From assembly GCA_003647755.1 (NCBI GenBank), contig QMNL01000173.1, positions 1-5,049 of the forward strand: a stretch of DNA of 5,049 nucleotides, written 5' to 3'. Source of the stretch: Candidatus Coatesiibacteriota bacterium (lineage in GTDB: Bacteria > B130-G9). The notes under the pieces were generated by a model. It ran no database searches, was not told where the DNA came from, and worked only from the letters and a program-made list of their open reading frames with translations. Position numbers and translations under genes: made by a program. Positions 1 through 5,049 of the stretch are shown one piece after another (the first letter of the stretch is position 1; every line of letters begins with the position of its first letter).

Positions 1-40
1 GCTGCATCAATCGCCTTACGGAAAGAGATGAAGCTGTCTA

Positions 41-72
41 TTGGAGCGCGGTGTCAAGCCACCGCACTCCAA
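41..72. repeat. Palindromic (REP-like) repeat, full copy
   Basis: The arms at 41-53 and 60-72 pair at 12 of 13 positions around a 6-base loop (TCAAGC). The only mismatch is C47 against A66. The transcript or single strand would form a long GC-rich hairpin. There is no T tract after it, so it does not look like an intrinsic terminator. Its right half (51-74) recurs in inverted orientation at 4993-5016 with 22 of 24 matches, which marks it as a dispersed repeat family, of the kind known as REP or BIME elements, and not a site private to one gene. The function is unknown. Confidence 0.7.
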
Positions 73-75
73 AGT

Positions 76-87
76 CACCCACGGGTG
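76..87. repeat. Short hairpin beside the palindromic repeat
   Basis: CACCC (76-80) and GGGTG (83-87) are perfect inverted repeats separated by two bases; a physical hairpin would open to four pairs with a four-base loop. It starts four bases after the larger palindrome and may be part of the same composite repeat unit. It is short enough to be chance. Confidence 0.25.
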
Positions 88-198
88 CAACTTACAGACC
101 GATGCCTGTCGAACTCATAGCCTCTGCGCACCGGCAAAGCGTGTTCATCCCACAATCTGCCTTGCCATTAATCTGACTATTGGGGGACTGTTCTCGAT

Positions 199-228
199 TT
201 GACAAGGCGTGCGTTCACGCGATAGGCT
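199..228 (+). promoter_or_regulatory. Candidate promoter for the small membrane protein gene
   Basis: A perfect -35 hexamer TTGACA (199-204) is followed after 18 bases by TAGGCT (223-228), a poor -10 match (3 of 6). The spacer contains an inverted repeat, GCGTG (207-211) and CACGC (216-220), which could be an operator or may be chance. Transcription would start near 235, about 40 bases before the ATG at 276. This is pattern matching only. The rest of 88-275 shows no gene I can support. Confidence 0.3.
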
Positions 229-275
229 CCAGAGGAGTTAAGTCGTGCTCTTTCCCGACTGAATTTGAGAGTTCA

Positions 276-776
276 ATGAAGAAGCTTGACATCGCACTTT
301 CGATTGTTTGCCTGTTCGCCTTTGTCTATACATCCGTCTGGGTGCATGTGTTCCTGAGGTCGCGGGCTGAGGCCACCCGGGGCGAGCAGCTGGTGGCAAG
401 CATCCCGACGCACTACAGGTCCTATGCGAAGCTGCTTCCGCGCCAGAAAGCGGGCGTTCTCTCCGAGGCGGAGAAGAAAGCGTTCGAGCAGGTCCGATAC
501 GATTACTACCAAAGCGTCGTTAAGGCGATCACCGCTTTCGATAACTGCCTTCATTCCTACACGCCCTTCAACAAGTATCTGCCAGTCGCTGCGGACGCAC
601 TGATGCGCATCGGGGACGACTGCCTGAACAAAAATGAGTTTTCGCTGGCGCTTTCGGCCTACAGAACGATCAGGATCTCTCCGGACCCCAGCTGGGTCAG
701 CTCGGCGGAGAAGAAGATCAAGGACACCTACGCCAAGATGGAGCGGCTGAAGGCCCGCGACGAGAAGGCCAAATAG
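276..776 (+). CDS. Membrane-anchored TPR-like protein, function unknown
   Basis: This encodes a 166-residue protein that I do not recognise as a named family. Residues about 5-27 form one hydrophobic segment after a short basic start (MKKLD), followed by an arginine-containing stretch. It is therefore probably a single-pass membrane anchor or uncleaved signal, with the rest outside the cytoplasm; the orientation is inferred. Residues about 62-90 are predicted helical. Residues about 101-134 (with GDDCLNKNEFSLALSAYRTI inside) resemble one tetratricopeptide repeat: paired helices with small residues at the packing positions. The tail (145-166) is lysine-rich and helical. The reading frame stays open upstream to a TTG at 180, but I chose the ATG at 276 because the hydrophobic anchor starts right after it and the extra 32 residues have no signal or domain character. 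A weak GAGAG lies a few bases upstream. The gene converges on rsmI and may have its own promoter. A role as scaffold or assembly factor is a guess. Confidence 0.75.
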   Translation: MKKLDIALSIVCLFAFVYTSVWVHVFLRSRAEATRGEQLVASIPTHYRSYAKLLPRQKAGVLSEAEKKAFEQVRYDYYQSVVKAITAFDNCLHSYTPFNKYLPVAADALMRIGDDCLNKNEFSLALSAYRTIRISPDPSWVSSAEKKIKDTYAKMERLKARDEKAK

Positions 777-885
777 CCGCAGCCGGCCCCGGCATCCCGG
801 ACTTGGCCTCCAGTGAATGTGGGTTCTCGGTCTGTGTTTGCAGCATGGATGTATGGAGCCGGCCTGCGTGCCAACCGTGCCCCTG
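777..885. other. Convergent intergenic region, no clear terminator
   Basis: These 109 bases separate the stop codons of the membrane protein gene and rsmI. They are GC-rich and include two copies of AGCCGGCC (about 781-788 and 857-864), but no hairpin with a following T tract on either strand. Termination here may be Rho-dependent, or may use a structure I cannot recognise. Confidence 0.4.
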
Positions 886-1662
886 TTATCCCTTCTCGTT
901 ACTGCTCTTAGGCTCCGGCAGTACCCGCTTGCCGGCGCCAGCAATTGCGAGCACGATCTCGCCCTTCACGTCGGGGCCGGAGAAGTGCTCCGCCAAGTCA
1001 GAGAGCCTGCCACGGACGATCTCCTCGTGGAGCTTGCTTAGTTCCCGCCCTATTGCGGCATCTCTCTCGCCGAGCAGCTCCAGCAGCTCTTGCAGCGTCC
1101 TGGCAATGCGCTTTGGGGACTCGAAGAGGACGACGGTGACCGTAAGGTCCTTCCATTCCAAGATACGTGCGGCTCGCTTCCCCTTTTTCCTCGGCAAAAA
1201 CCCCTCGAAGAGAAACCGGTCAGTCGGCATGCCCGCAGCAGACAAGAGCGCCGTTGGGGCCGAGGGCCCCGGGACAGGGATAACCCTAATGCCATTCTTG
1301 ATAGCCGCCCTGAGCAGAGGGAAGCCCGGGTCTGAGATCGCTGGCGTGCCAGCATCGGAGACGAGGGCAACGTCATTGCCACGTTTGAGTTCAGCGATGA
1401 TCTTTTCTCTTCGTTTGAGCTCATTGCCCTCAAAATAGCTGATGATGGTCAGTGCTCCAGCGAGCGATATTCCGAGGTGGGAAAGGAGTTTTCGAGTCCT
1501 ACGAGTGTCCTCACAGGCGATGAGGGGGACGGACTTAAGCGTCTCGATCGCCCTGAGGGTGATGTCGTCGAGGTTGCCGATCGGAGTCGCGACGACGAAC
1601 AAGGTCCCCAGTTTGGGAGATGTCGTTTGATCGCTTCTCTGTGGCTGTCTAGGCCTGACCAT
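886..1662 (-). CDS. rsmI: 16S rRNA (cytidine-1402-2'-O)-methyltransferase RsmI
   Basis: RsmI uses S-adenosylmethionine to methylate the 2'-hydroxyl of C1402 in 16S rRNA, in the decoding centre of the small subunit; it acts in the cytoplasm. The 258-residue product carries the family motifs in order: GTLFVVATPIGNLDDIT (19-35), IACEDTRRTRKLL (48-60), VALVSDAGTPAISDPG (98-113), VIPVPGPSAPTALLSAAG (127-144), FEGFLPRKKGKR (152-163), VLFESPKRI (178-186), and the closing GEIVLAIAG (234-242). This is the tetrapyrrole-methylase-type SAM fold. It ends 16 residues after the last motif, so the small C-terminal domain present in the roughly 286-residue E. coli enzyme is absent. The first 17 residues are polar and variable. 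The ATG at 1662 has GAGG (1671-1674) eight bases upstream. The gene follows pyrE after 24 bases, so the two are likely co-transcribed. The identification is secure. Confidence 0.96.
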   Translation of the reverse strand: MVRPRQPQRSDQTTSPKLGTLFVVATPIGNLDDITLRAIETLKSVPLIACEDTRRTRKLLSHLGISLAGALTIISYFEGNELKRREKIIAELKRGNDVALVSDAGTPAISDPGFPLLRAAIKNGIRVIPVPGPSAPTALLSAAGMPTDRFLFEGFLPRKKGKRAARILEWKDLTVTVVLFESPKRIARTLQELLELLGERDAAIGRELSKLHEEIVRGRLSDLAEHFSGPDVKGEIVLAIAGAGKRVLPEPKSSNEKG

Positions 1663-1670
1663 ACCGGCGG

Positions 1671-1674
1671 CCTC
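1671..1674 (-). promoter_or_regulatory. Ribosome binding site of rsmI
   Basis: GAGG on the - strand lies eight bases before the ATG at 1662. It supports this start and sits inside the 24-base gap after pyrE, which fits translation from a shared message. Confidence 0.5.
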
Positions 1675-1686
1675 AAGACCTGGCGC

Positions 1687-2250
1687 TTAGGAGAAACCCA
1701 GCGAGGAGAGCGTGAAGATTGACCGGCAGTCGTATCCGGCCTCAACAACTTTCTGGGCGCCGCCTCTCATTTTGTCAACAACTGCGAACACAGCCTTGAC
1801 CTTCATGCCATTGCTCTTGGCCATCTGAACCGTCCGAAGCGTGGAACCGCCGGTCGATAGCACATCATCCACGATGACTGCGGCAGCGCCTCGCTCGACA
1901 TAACCTTCGATGAGATTGTCCGTTCCGAACTCGTTTAAGCTCTTGCGCACAATGAAGCCTCTGATTGGATGGTTGAAAGGGGGAAGATGCGATATCGCGA
2001 CCATTGCTCCGATGATTGGGTCAGCGCCCAAAGCCCCGCCCCCGGCCACAGAGACGTCCATCGCCTTCATCCATTTCACGAATGTACCGGCGATTGTGTA
2101 CAGCGACTCAGGCTCCAGGCACGCACCCTTGATGTCAATAAAATGGCGACCTCGTGCTCCCGAAGACAGCACGAAATCCTTATTACGAACCTGAAGCGCA
2201 ATGATCCTCTGCCGAAGGTTCTCAACGAGCTTCTTGGTTATCGCAGGCAT
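1687..2250 (-). CDS. pyrE: Orotate phosphoribosyltransferase PyrE
   Basis: PyrE joins orotate to PRPP to give orotidine monophosphate, the fifth step of de novo pyrimidine synthesis; the enzyme is a cytoplasmic dimer. The 187-residue product is of normal family length. It has the N-terminal orotate-side region FVLSSGARGRHFIDIKG (26-42), the segment AGGGALGADPI (69-79), the loop VRKSLNEFGTDNLIEG (101-116) and the PRPP-binding motif VIVDDVLSTGGS (125-136) with its two acidic residues D128 and D129. The loop normally reads RKxxKxHG: here R102 and K103 are kept, but the later lysine is N106 and the histidine is F108. The first motif is also atypical, with R33 where K is usual and G34 where S is usual. 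The ATG at 2250 has AAAGGA five bases upstream. The family call is firm. Full orotate activity is less certain, and a related phosphoribosyltransferase is possible. rsmI follows 24 bases downstream. Confidence 0.88.
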   Translation of the reverse strand: MPAITKKLVENLRQRIIALQVRNKDFVLSSGARGRHFIDIKGACLEPESLYTIAGTFVKWMKAMDVSVAGGGALGADPIIGAMVAISHLPPFNHPIRGFIVRKSLNEFGTDNLIEGYVERGAAAVIVDDVLSTGGSTLRTVQMAKSNGMKVKAVFAVVDKMRGGAQKVVEAGYDCRSIFTLSSLGFS

Positions 2251-2255
2251 TGTTG

Positions 2256-2261
2256 TCCTTT
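2256..2261 (-). promoter_or_regulatory. Ribosome binding site of pyrE
   Basis: AAAGGA on the - strand lies five bases before the ATG at 2250, a good Shine-Dalgarno match that fixes the start. The TATACT at 2265-2270 is too close to this site to be a useful -10 element. Confidence 0.6.
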
Positions 2262-2307
2262 CTTAGTATAGAGCGAGTTAGCTGACAATAGTATTCAGTG
2301 TGCTAGT

Positions 2308-2335
2308 AGTATGGCGCTATCTCACACCTTTGCAA
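2308..2335 (-). promoter_or_regulatory. Weak candidate promoter for pyrE-rsmI
   Basis: On the - strand, TTGCAA (2335-2330) and CATACT (2313-2308) are separated by 16 bases; each matches the consensus at 4 of 6 positions. Transcription would start near 2301 and give a leader of about 50 bases. I see no terminator after the DUF3160 gene, so pyrE and rsmI may instead, or also, be read from upstream. No pyrimidine-type attenuator is visible in the 88-base gap. Confidence 0.25.
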
Positions 2336-2344
2336 GCGCTATCT
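2314..2344. repeat. 9-bp direct repeat spaced 22 bp
   Basis: GCGCTATCT occurs at 2314-2322 and again at 2336-2344. The copies start 22 bases apart, about two helical turns. One copy falls in the spacer of the candidate pyrE promoter and the other covers the stop codon of the DUF3160 gene. It could be a pair of regulator sites or a small duplication. Confidence 0.35.
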
Positions 2345-4852
2345 GATCAGAAGGGGGGCAGAACTCACGGACGATTCGATCAGCGTGGATGTCTCGTCGA
2401 ACACAGCGGTCATCCACAGGTAATAGCCCCTCTCCACCCACGGCACGACCTGCATACGGGAAACCGTTACGTCTTTAATGGTCCTTCCGCGGGCTAGAGA
2501 AAACGGGAACGGTTGGGGGACCTCCGAGAAGTCAGGACAGAACAGCAATCGCCCTGCTGGGTCAAGGGCGGCGATGTAAGCGGTGCAGTTATCCAGCTCG
2601 TCGTGGGCGAACGCCGACACCGAGACTTCAAGCTCGTCGCCGTCGGCCACAATCAGATCGTTCGGCGCGACCGAAAGGATGTCCGTGGGTGGCATATTCC
2701 CTTCCGAAACCCCCTCCGCAACGAACGAAGACATCCACTCTGGCTGGGGCGGGTTCGTGCCGTTCGCAAGCATTTGCTGCCACGCGCCATCTGTCAGGCG
2801 GTCGCTCATTGGCCATCTAAACTCAAAGTACGAATATACACCGCCCGTGCACAATGCAAGACCATCGTCAGTCGGCGCTACCACGTAAATCCACGCAGGA
2901 TGACCGATCGCCTCCTCCAGCACGCTTGAGCTGTTGACATCCGTGTGAACGTCCGCAACTAGCGCCATCTTGCCATCCTCTTCGTTTTGACTGGATGGGT
3001 CATCCGCGGGGAAAGTCAGTATCTCCGATAACCTGCTACCGATGTGGTATATCGCAAGATACTCGTCCTCATTCAGCGGCTCGCCTACGAGCTCTTTCTC
3101 ACTGATTCCCTTCATGAGCAGCAGAGTCTCGCGAAGGCTCTCGAACCGCGCCTGATAGTCCGGCAAAAGCAGCCCATACTTAGACAGACCCGATATTGTC
3201 ATGTCGCACAACGAAGCCAACCGACCATAAACTAGCGGATTGGGCTCCACGTAACCAATCGACAGGTCGAGATCGGGCATTCCTGTCTCGTAAGTATAGC
3301 TCTGCTTGGCATAAAGGATTGTGTCGTGCCTCAGCTCAGTCCAGGAACCAAGCGCCGTCCCGAGCTCCTTGTCCGTCCAGGCCTTGTTCTGCATGAACAG
3401 CGGGAAACCCTCCCCTTTCGTAACGAGGGCCGGCATCAGGCAATAAAGCCAATTCCAGTAGAGGTTCTGCACCCACGATTCCCCAGGCAGCGTCGCGAAC
3501 CATGTCCTAACGCGCCTCATCCGCTCCGGATAGCCCGGATAGCGGGTGTCCTGATACACGAAATCAAGAATGCTATATGCCCTCGAAGACCCGAGAGCGG
3601 CCATGACGTCCAAGCCCTTAGGCATAAACCTGCCCCAGACGTTCTTGTGAACAAGCTGCTGGAATACATAAGAATCTGGGATGAAGCGCTGGCCCATGAA
3701 ACGAAAGCCCTTCGTTGCTGTCTCGAAATCCTCTGAATCCTGCACAAATGTCGAGTTAATCAGAGGATCGTGCAGCTGCTTGGCAGCCTCGGTGAACGCC
3801 GACAGTTTCGCCTCGTCCACGAGCTGGTCAGGCGGCATCGATGCGAAGGCATCCCCATAGACCTCGAGCGCAAGCGCCAAGTACTCCTCGACTGTCAAAT
3901 CGTCCGCCTCACCCACGTAAAAGACGGTTGGAGTGTAGATTCGGTCGTAAAGCTCGAGCCCTGACCCCTCCGCAGTCTCGAGCTTCACAAGCCCCTGCAC
4001 GATCATGAGAGCCTGTAATGTCTCATCGTAAGGGCCCTTCTCGACGCAGCTCAACGAGGACTTTGTATCAAGCCGAAACATCAGCCGCCCATACCACATC
4101 ATCGCCTTGAAATATCGGCGCAACGTCTCGTTCCGCGTGTAATGTCCACGGGGGACATACTGGCTGTAATCCTCGTAGATGCCCATAATAGGCGAGCACG
4201 CCTTGCCCTGATGCGCCTCGATGAGAGCCAATTCTTCGGACACGAGTTCCGACACATCGTCCGGAACGACATAGTCCGGGTCCAGAAGCTTGGCCGGAAC
4301 ACAGAAGTATGCGACCGTTCTCATCAGAAGCTCCTGAAGATAGGGATTCGACTCGCTCAAATACATCTCGTCGATCTTCCCCACCATTCCGTCCGTCAAG
4401 GCAATGGACACAGCATTAAACCTCTGCATCTCCGCGACACGGAGGCTGTAATCAAACAGAACATGATACGCCGTCAGCATCGAATCCGTTGTTACGAAGA
4501 CGCGTCGCCCAAACGTGGTTAGCCTCTCATACAAGCCTTGCATGGTGACCAGGTTCGGATGATGCGTCGGCACAACCACGAACCCATTTCTGGCCAGCAG
4601 AGATTTGGCACGGTCGCTCAAGCGGCTTGCTACTTTGTCAAAATCTGCGACGTTGCTGAGGTCCCAAGCGGTATCCTGCGCCTTTAGCGACGGGTCCACA
4701 TCAACCGATAGCGGCCTGTAAACGCCAAACCGGGTCTCGATATCCCTGTCGATTGTCGCCATGACTGTCTTGAAGCCAGCGAAGGCTGGCGCGGCCATGA
4801 GCATCGAAACCACGAGTATAGCGGCCACAAACAGACGCCTCGAAGCATTCAT
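2339..4852 (-). CDS. Secreted DUF3160 family protein
   Basis: This encodes an 837-residue exported protein of the DUF3160 family, which has no established function. Residues 1-25 are a signal peptide: basic MNASRR, a hydrophobic core, then APAFA before G26, a typical signal peptidase I site with no lipobox cysteine. Family motifs follow in order: NGFVVVP (89-95), VFVTTDSMLTAYHVLFDYSL (118-137), YFKAMMWYGRLMF (247-259), GQRFIPDSYVFQQL (387-400), MPKGLDVMAALGSSRA (410-425), SWTELRHDTILYAKQSY (503-519), GYVEPNPLVYGRLASL (533-548), ADVHTDVNSSSVLEEAIG (633-650), and SYFEFRWPMSDRLTDGAW (674-691). Residues about 725-837 look beta-rich and form an added C-terminal domain. There are eight cysteines, two of them in that domain, so disulfides outside the cytoplasm are possible. 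The ATG at 4852 is chosen because AGGGAGG lies eight bases upstream and the signal peptide starts there; an open-frame TTG at 4900 would add 16 residues without a purpose. pyrE follows 88 bases downstream. The histidines and acids in the conserved motifs could be catalytic or metal-binding, but this is inference. Confidence 0.93.
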   Translation of the reverse strand: MNASRRLFVAAILVVSMLMAAPAFAGFKTVMATIDRDIETRFGVYRPLSVDVDPSLKAQDTAWDLSNVADFDKVASRLSDRAKSLLARNGFVVVPTHHPNLVTMQGLYERLTTFGRRVFVTTDSMLTAYHVLFDYSLRVAEMQRFNAVSIALTDGMVGKIDEMYLSESNPYLQELLMRTVAYFCVPAKLLDPDYVVPDDVSELVSEELALIEAHQGKACSPIMGIYEDYSQYVPRGHYTRNETLRRYFKAMMWYGRLMFRLDTKSSLSCVEKGPYDETLQALMIVQGLVKLETAEGSGLELYDRIYTPTVFYVGEADDLTVEEYLALALEVYGDAFASMPPDQLVDEAKLSAFTEAAKQLHDPLINSTFVQDSEDFETATKGFRFMGQRFIPDSYVFQQLVHKNVWGRFMPKGLDVMAALGSSRAYSILDFVYQDTRYPGYPERMRRVRTWFATLPGESWVQNLYWNWLYCLMPALVTKGEGFPLFMQNKAWTDKELGTALGSWTELRHDTILYAKQSYTYETGMPDLDLSIGYVEPNPLVYGRLASLCDMTISGLSKYGLLLPDYQARFESLRETLLLMKGISEKELVGEPLNEDEYLAIYHIGSRLSEILTFPADDPSSQNEEDGKMALVADVHTDVNSSSVLEEAIGHPAWIYVVAPTDDGLALCTGGVYSYFEFRWPMSDRLTDGAWQQMLANGTNPPQPEWMSSFVAEGVSEGNMPPTDILSVAPNDLIVADGDELEVSVSAFAHDELDNCTAYIAALDPAGRLLFCPDFSEVPQPFPFSLARGRTIKDVTVSRMQVVPWVERGYYLWMTAVFDETSTLIESSVSSAPLLIR

Positions 4853-4860
4853 GACAAGCA

Positions 4861-4867
4861 CCTCCCT
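4861..4867 (-). promoter_or_regulatory. Strong ribosome binding site deciding the DUF3160 start
   Basis: AGGGAGG on the - strand, followed by TG, is a near-perfect Shine-Dalgarno sequence eight bases before the ATG at 4852. It selects this start over the upstream TTG at 4900 and suggests efficient translation. Confidence 0.8.
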
Positions 4868-4889
4868 AAGCAGGAACCCATTGACGCCA

Positions 4890-4904
4890 TGGATTAACAA
4901 TCCA
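4890..4904 (-). promoter_or_regulatory. Small inverted repeat in the DUF3160 leader
   Basis: TGGATT and AATCCA form a perfect 6-bp inverted repeat around a 3-base loop. It lies at about +3 to +18 of the predicted transcript, just downstream of the candidate promoter. It could be a 5' stabilising hairpin or an operator. No T tract follows, so it is not a terminator. Confidence 0.35.
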
Positions 4905-4913
4905 AGTACTTAT

Positions 4914-4943
4914 ACAATAGTGCACAGACACCGGATCCGTCAA
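4914..4943 (-). promoter_or_regulatory. Candidate promoter of the DUF3160 gene
   Basis: On the - strand, TTGACG (4943-4938, 5 of 6 to consensus) and TATTGT (4919-4914, 4 of 6) are separated by 18 bases. Transcription would start near 4907 and leave a leader of about 55 bases ending in the strong ribosome binding site. This is the best promoter candidate in the window, but it rests on pattern matching alone. Confidence 0.45.
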
Positions 4944-4992
4944 CCATGACCTACTCGCCCCAGTAATCAGATTGACGCAGATGGTTCTAGCC

Positions 4993-5016
4993 CTTTGGAG
5001 TGCGGCGGCTTGACGC
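4993..5016. repeat. Inverted partial copy of the palindromic repeat
   Basis: The reverse complement of this segment matches 51-74 at 22 of 24 positions, including the shared core GTCAAGCC and the end GCACTCCAAAG. Unlike the copy at the start of the window, the opposite arm is not present here in recognisable form, so it is a half element or a diverged one. It lies upstream of the DUF3160 promoter, in a stretch with no gene. Confidence 0.65.
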
Positions 5017-5033
5017 GACATCGGTCCTATGTC
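5017..5033. repeat. Small hairpin adjoining the repeat copy
   Basis: GACAT (5017-5021) and ATGTC (5029-5033) form a perfect 5-bp inverted repeat with a 7-base loop, directly beside the repeat copy at 4993-5016 and where its missing arm would be expected. It may be a degenerate remnant of that arm or chance. Confidence 0.25.
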
Positions 5034-5049
5034 AATCATCGCTGCTGCA

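Noticed and set aside
41..87. Intrinsic terminator for a gene upstream of the window
   Set aside because: The hairpin is strong, but no T tract follows on either strand, and a related copy lies in inverted orientation at the far end, which favours a dispersed repeat.
180..275. N-terminal extension of the 166-residue protein from a TTG codon
   Set aside because: It would place 32 polar residues before the membrane segment, lacks a clear ribosome binding site, and covers the candidate promoter. The ATG at 276 fits better.
273..944. A 223-codon open frame on the - strand opposite the membrane protein gene
   Set aside because: It lies almost wholly antisense to that gene, overlaps the end of rsmI, and its translation is arginine-rich and low in domain character, as expected of a shadow frame.
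803..1438. A 211-codon open frame on the + strand opposite rsmI
   Set aside because: The translation is serine-rich and without motifs, whereas the - strand carries the full RsmI motif series.
2265..2270. TATACT as the -10 element for pyrE
   Set aside because: There is no suitable -35 at 16-18 bases (TTGTCA is only 12 bases away), and the transcript would start within the ribosome binding site.
886..4852. A new functional system formed by DUF3160, pyrE and rsmI
   Set aside because: pyrE and rsmI are housekeeping genes with separate roles. One window cannot show a conserved link to the exported protein; that would need repeated co-occurrence in distant genomes.
4853..4900. Upstream TTG start for the DUF3160 protein
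   Set aside because: The strong AGGGAGG at 4867-4861 and the signal peptide both point to the ATG at 4852; the TTG would fall within the leader inverted repeat.
1..5049. A small circular element such as a plasmid, because the first and last six bases are both gctgca
   Set aside because: A six-base overlap is expected by chance, and the gene content is chromosomal housekeeping with no replication or mobilisation gene.

Overview
The window looks like an ordinary bacterial chromosome fragment, moderately GC-rich by eye. It probably comes from an uncultured lineage with a secretory pathway. It holds four protein genes. A short gene on the + strand (276-776) encodes a membrane-anchored, TPR-like protein of unknown function. 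It converges on three genes on the - strand, read in the order DUF3160 secreted protein (4852-2339), orotate phosphoribosyltransferase pyrE (2250-1687) and 16S rRNA methyltransferase rsmI (1662-886). No tRNA, rRNA, CRISPR array, transposase or phage gene is visible. The sequence alone does not fix the phylum.

Layout: positions 1-275 carry no convincing gene. They hold a strong 13-bp-arm palindrome (41-72), a small hairpin (76-87) and a possible promoter for the first gene. The first gene and rsmI end 109 bases apart, with no clear intrinsic terminator between them. rsmI and pyrE are 24 bases apart and are probably co-transcribed. pyrE and the DUF3160 gene are 88 bases apart. That gap has a weak promoter candidate and a 9-bp direct repeat. 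The DUF3160 gene has the best expression signals in the window: a strong ribosome binding site and a plausible promoter. Positions 4944-5049 hold no gene. They hold a second, inverted copy of half of the palindrome found at the start.

Functionally, pyrE (pyrimidine synthesis) and rsmI (ribosome maturation) are housekeeping genes. The large exported DUF3160 protein has no known function, and its position next to them may be incidental. The points most worth a second look are: the inverted, palindromic repeat pair at the two window edges; the PyrE protein, whose catalytic loop lacks the usual lysine and histidine; the DUF3160 protein with an added C-terminal beta-rich domain; and a cluster of GCGTCAA heptamers upstream of the DUF3160 gene. 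I did not find convincing evidence of a new multi-gene system.
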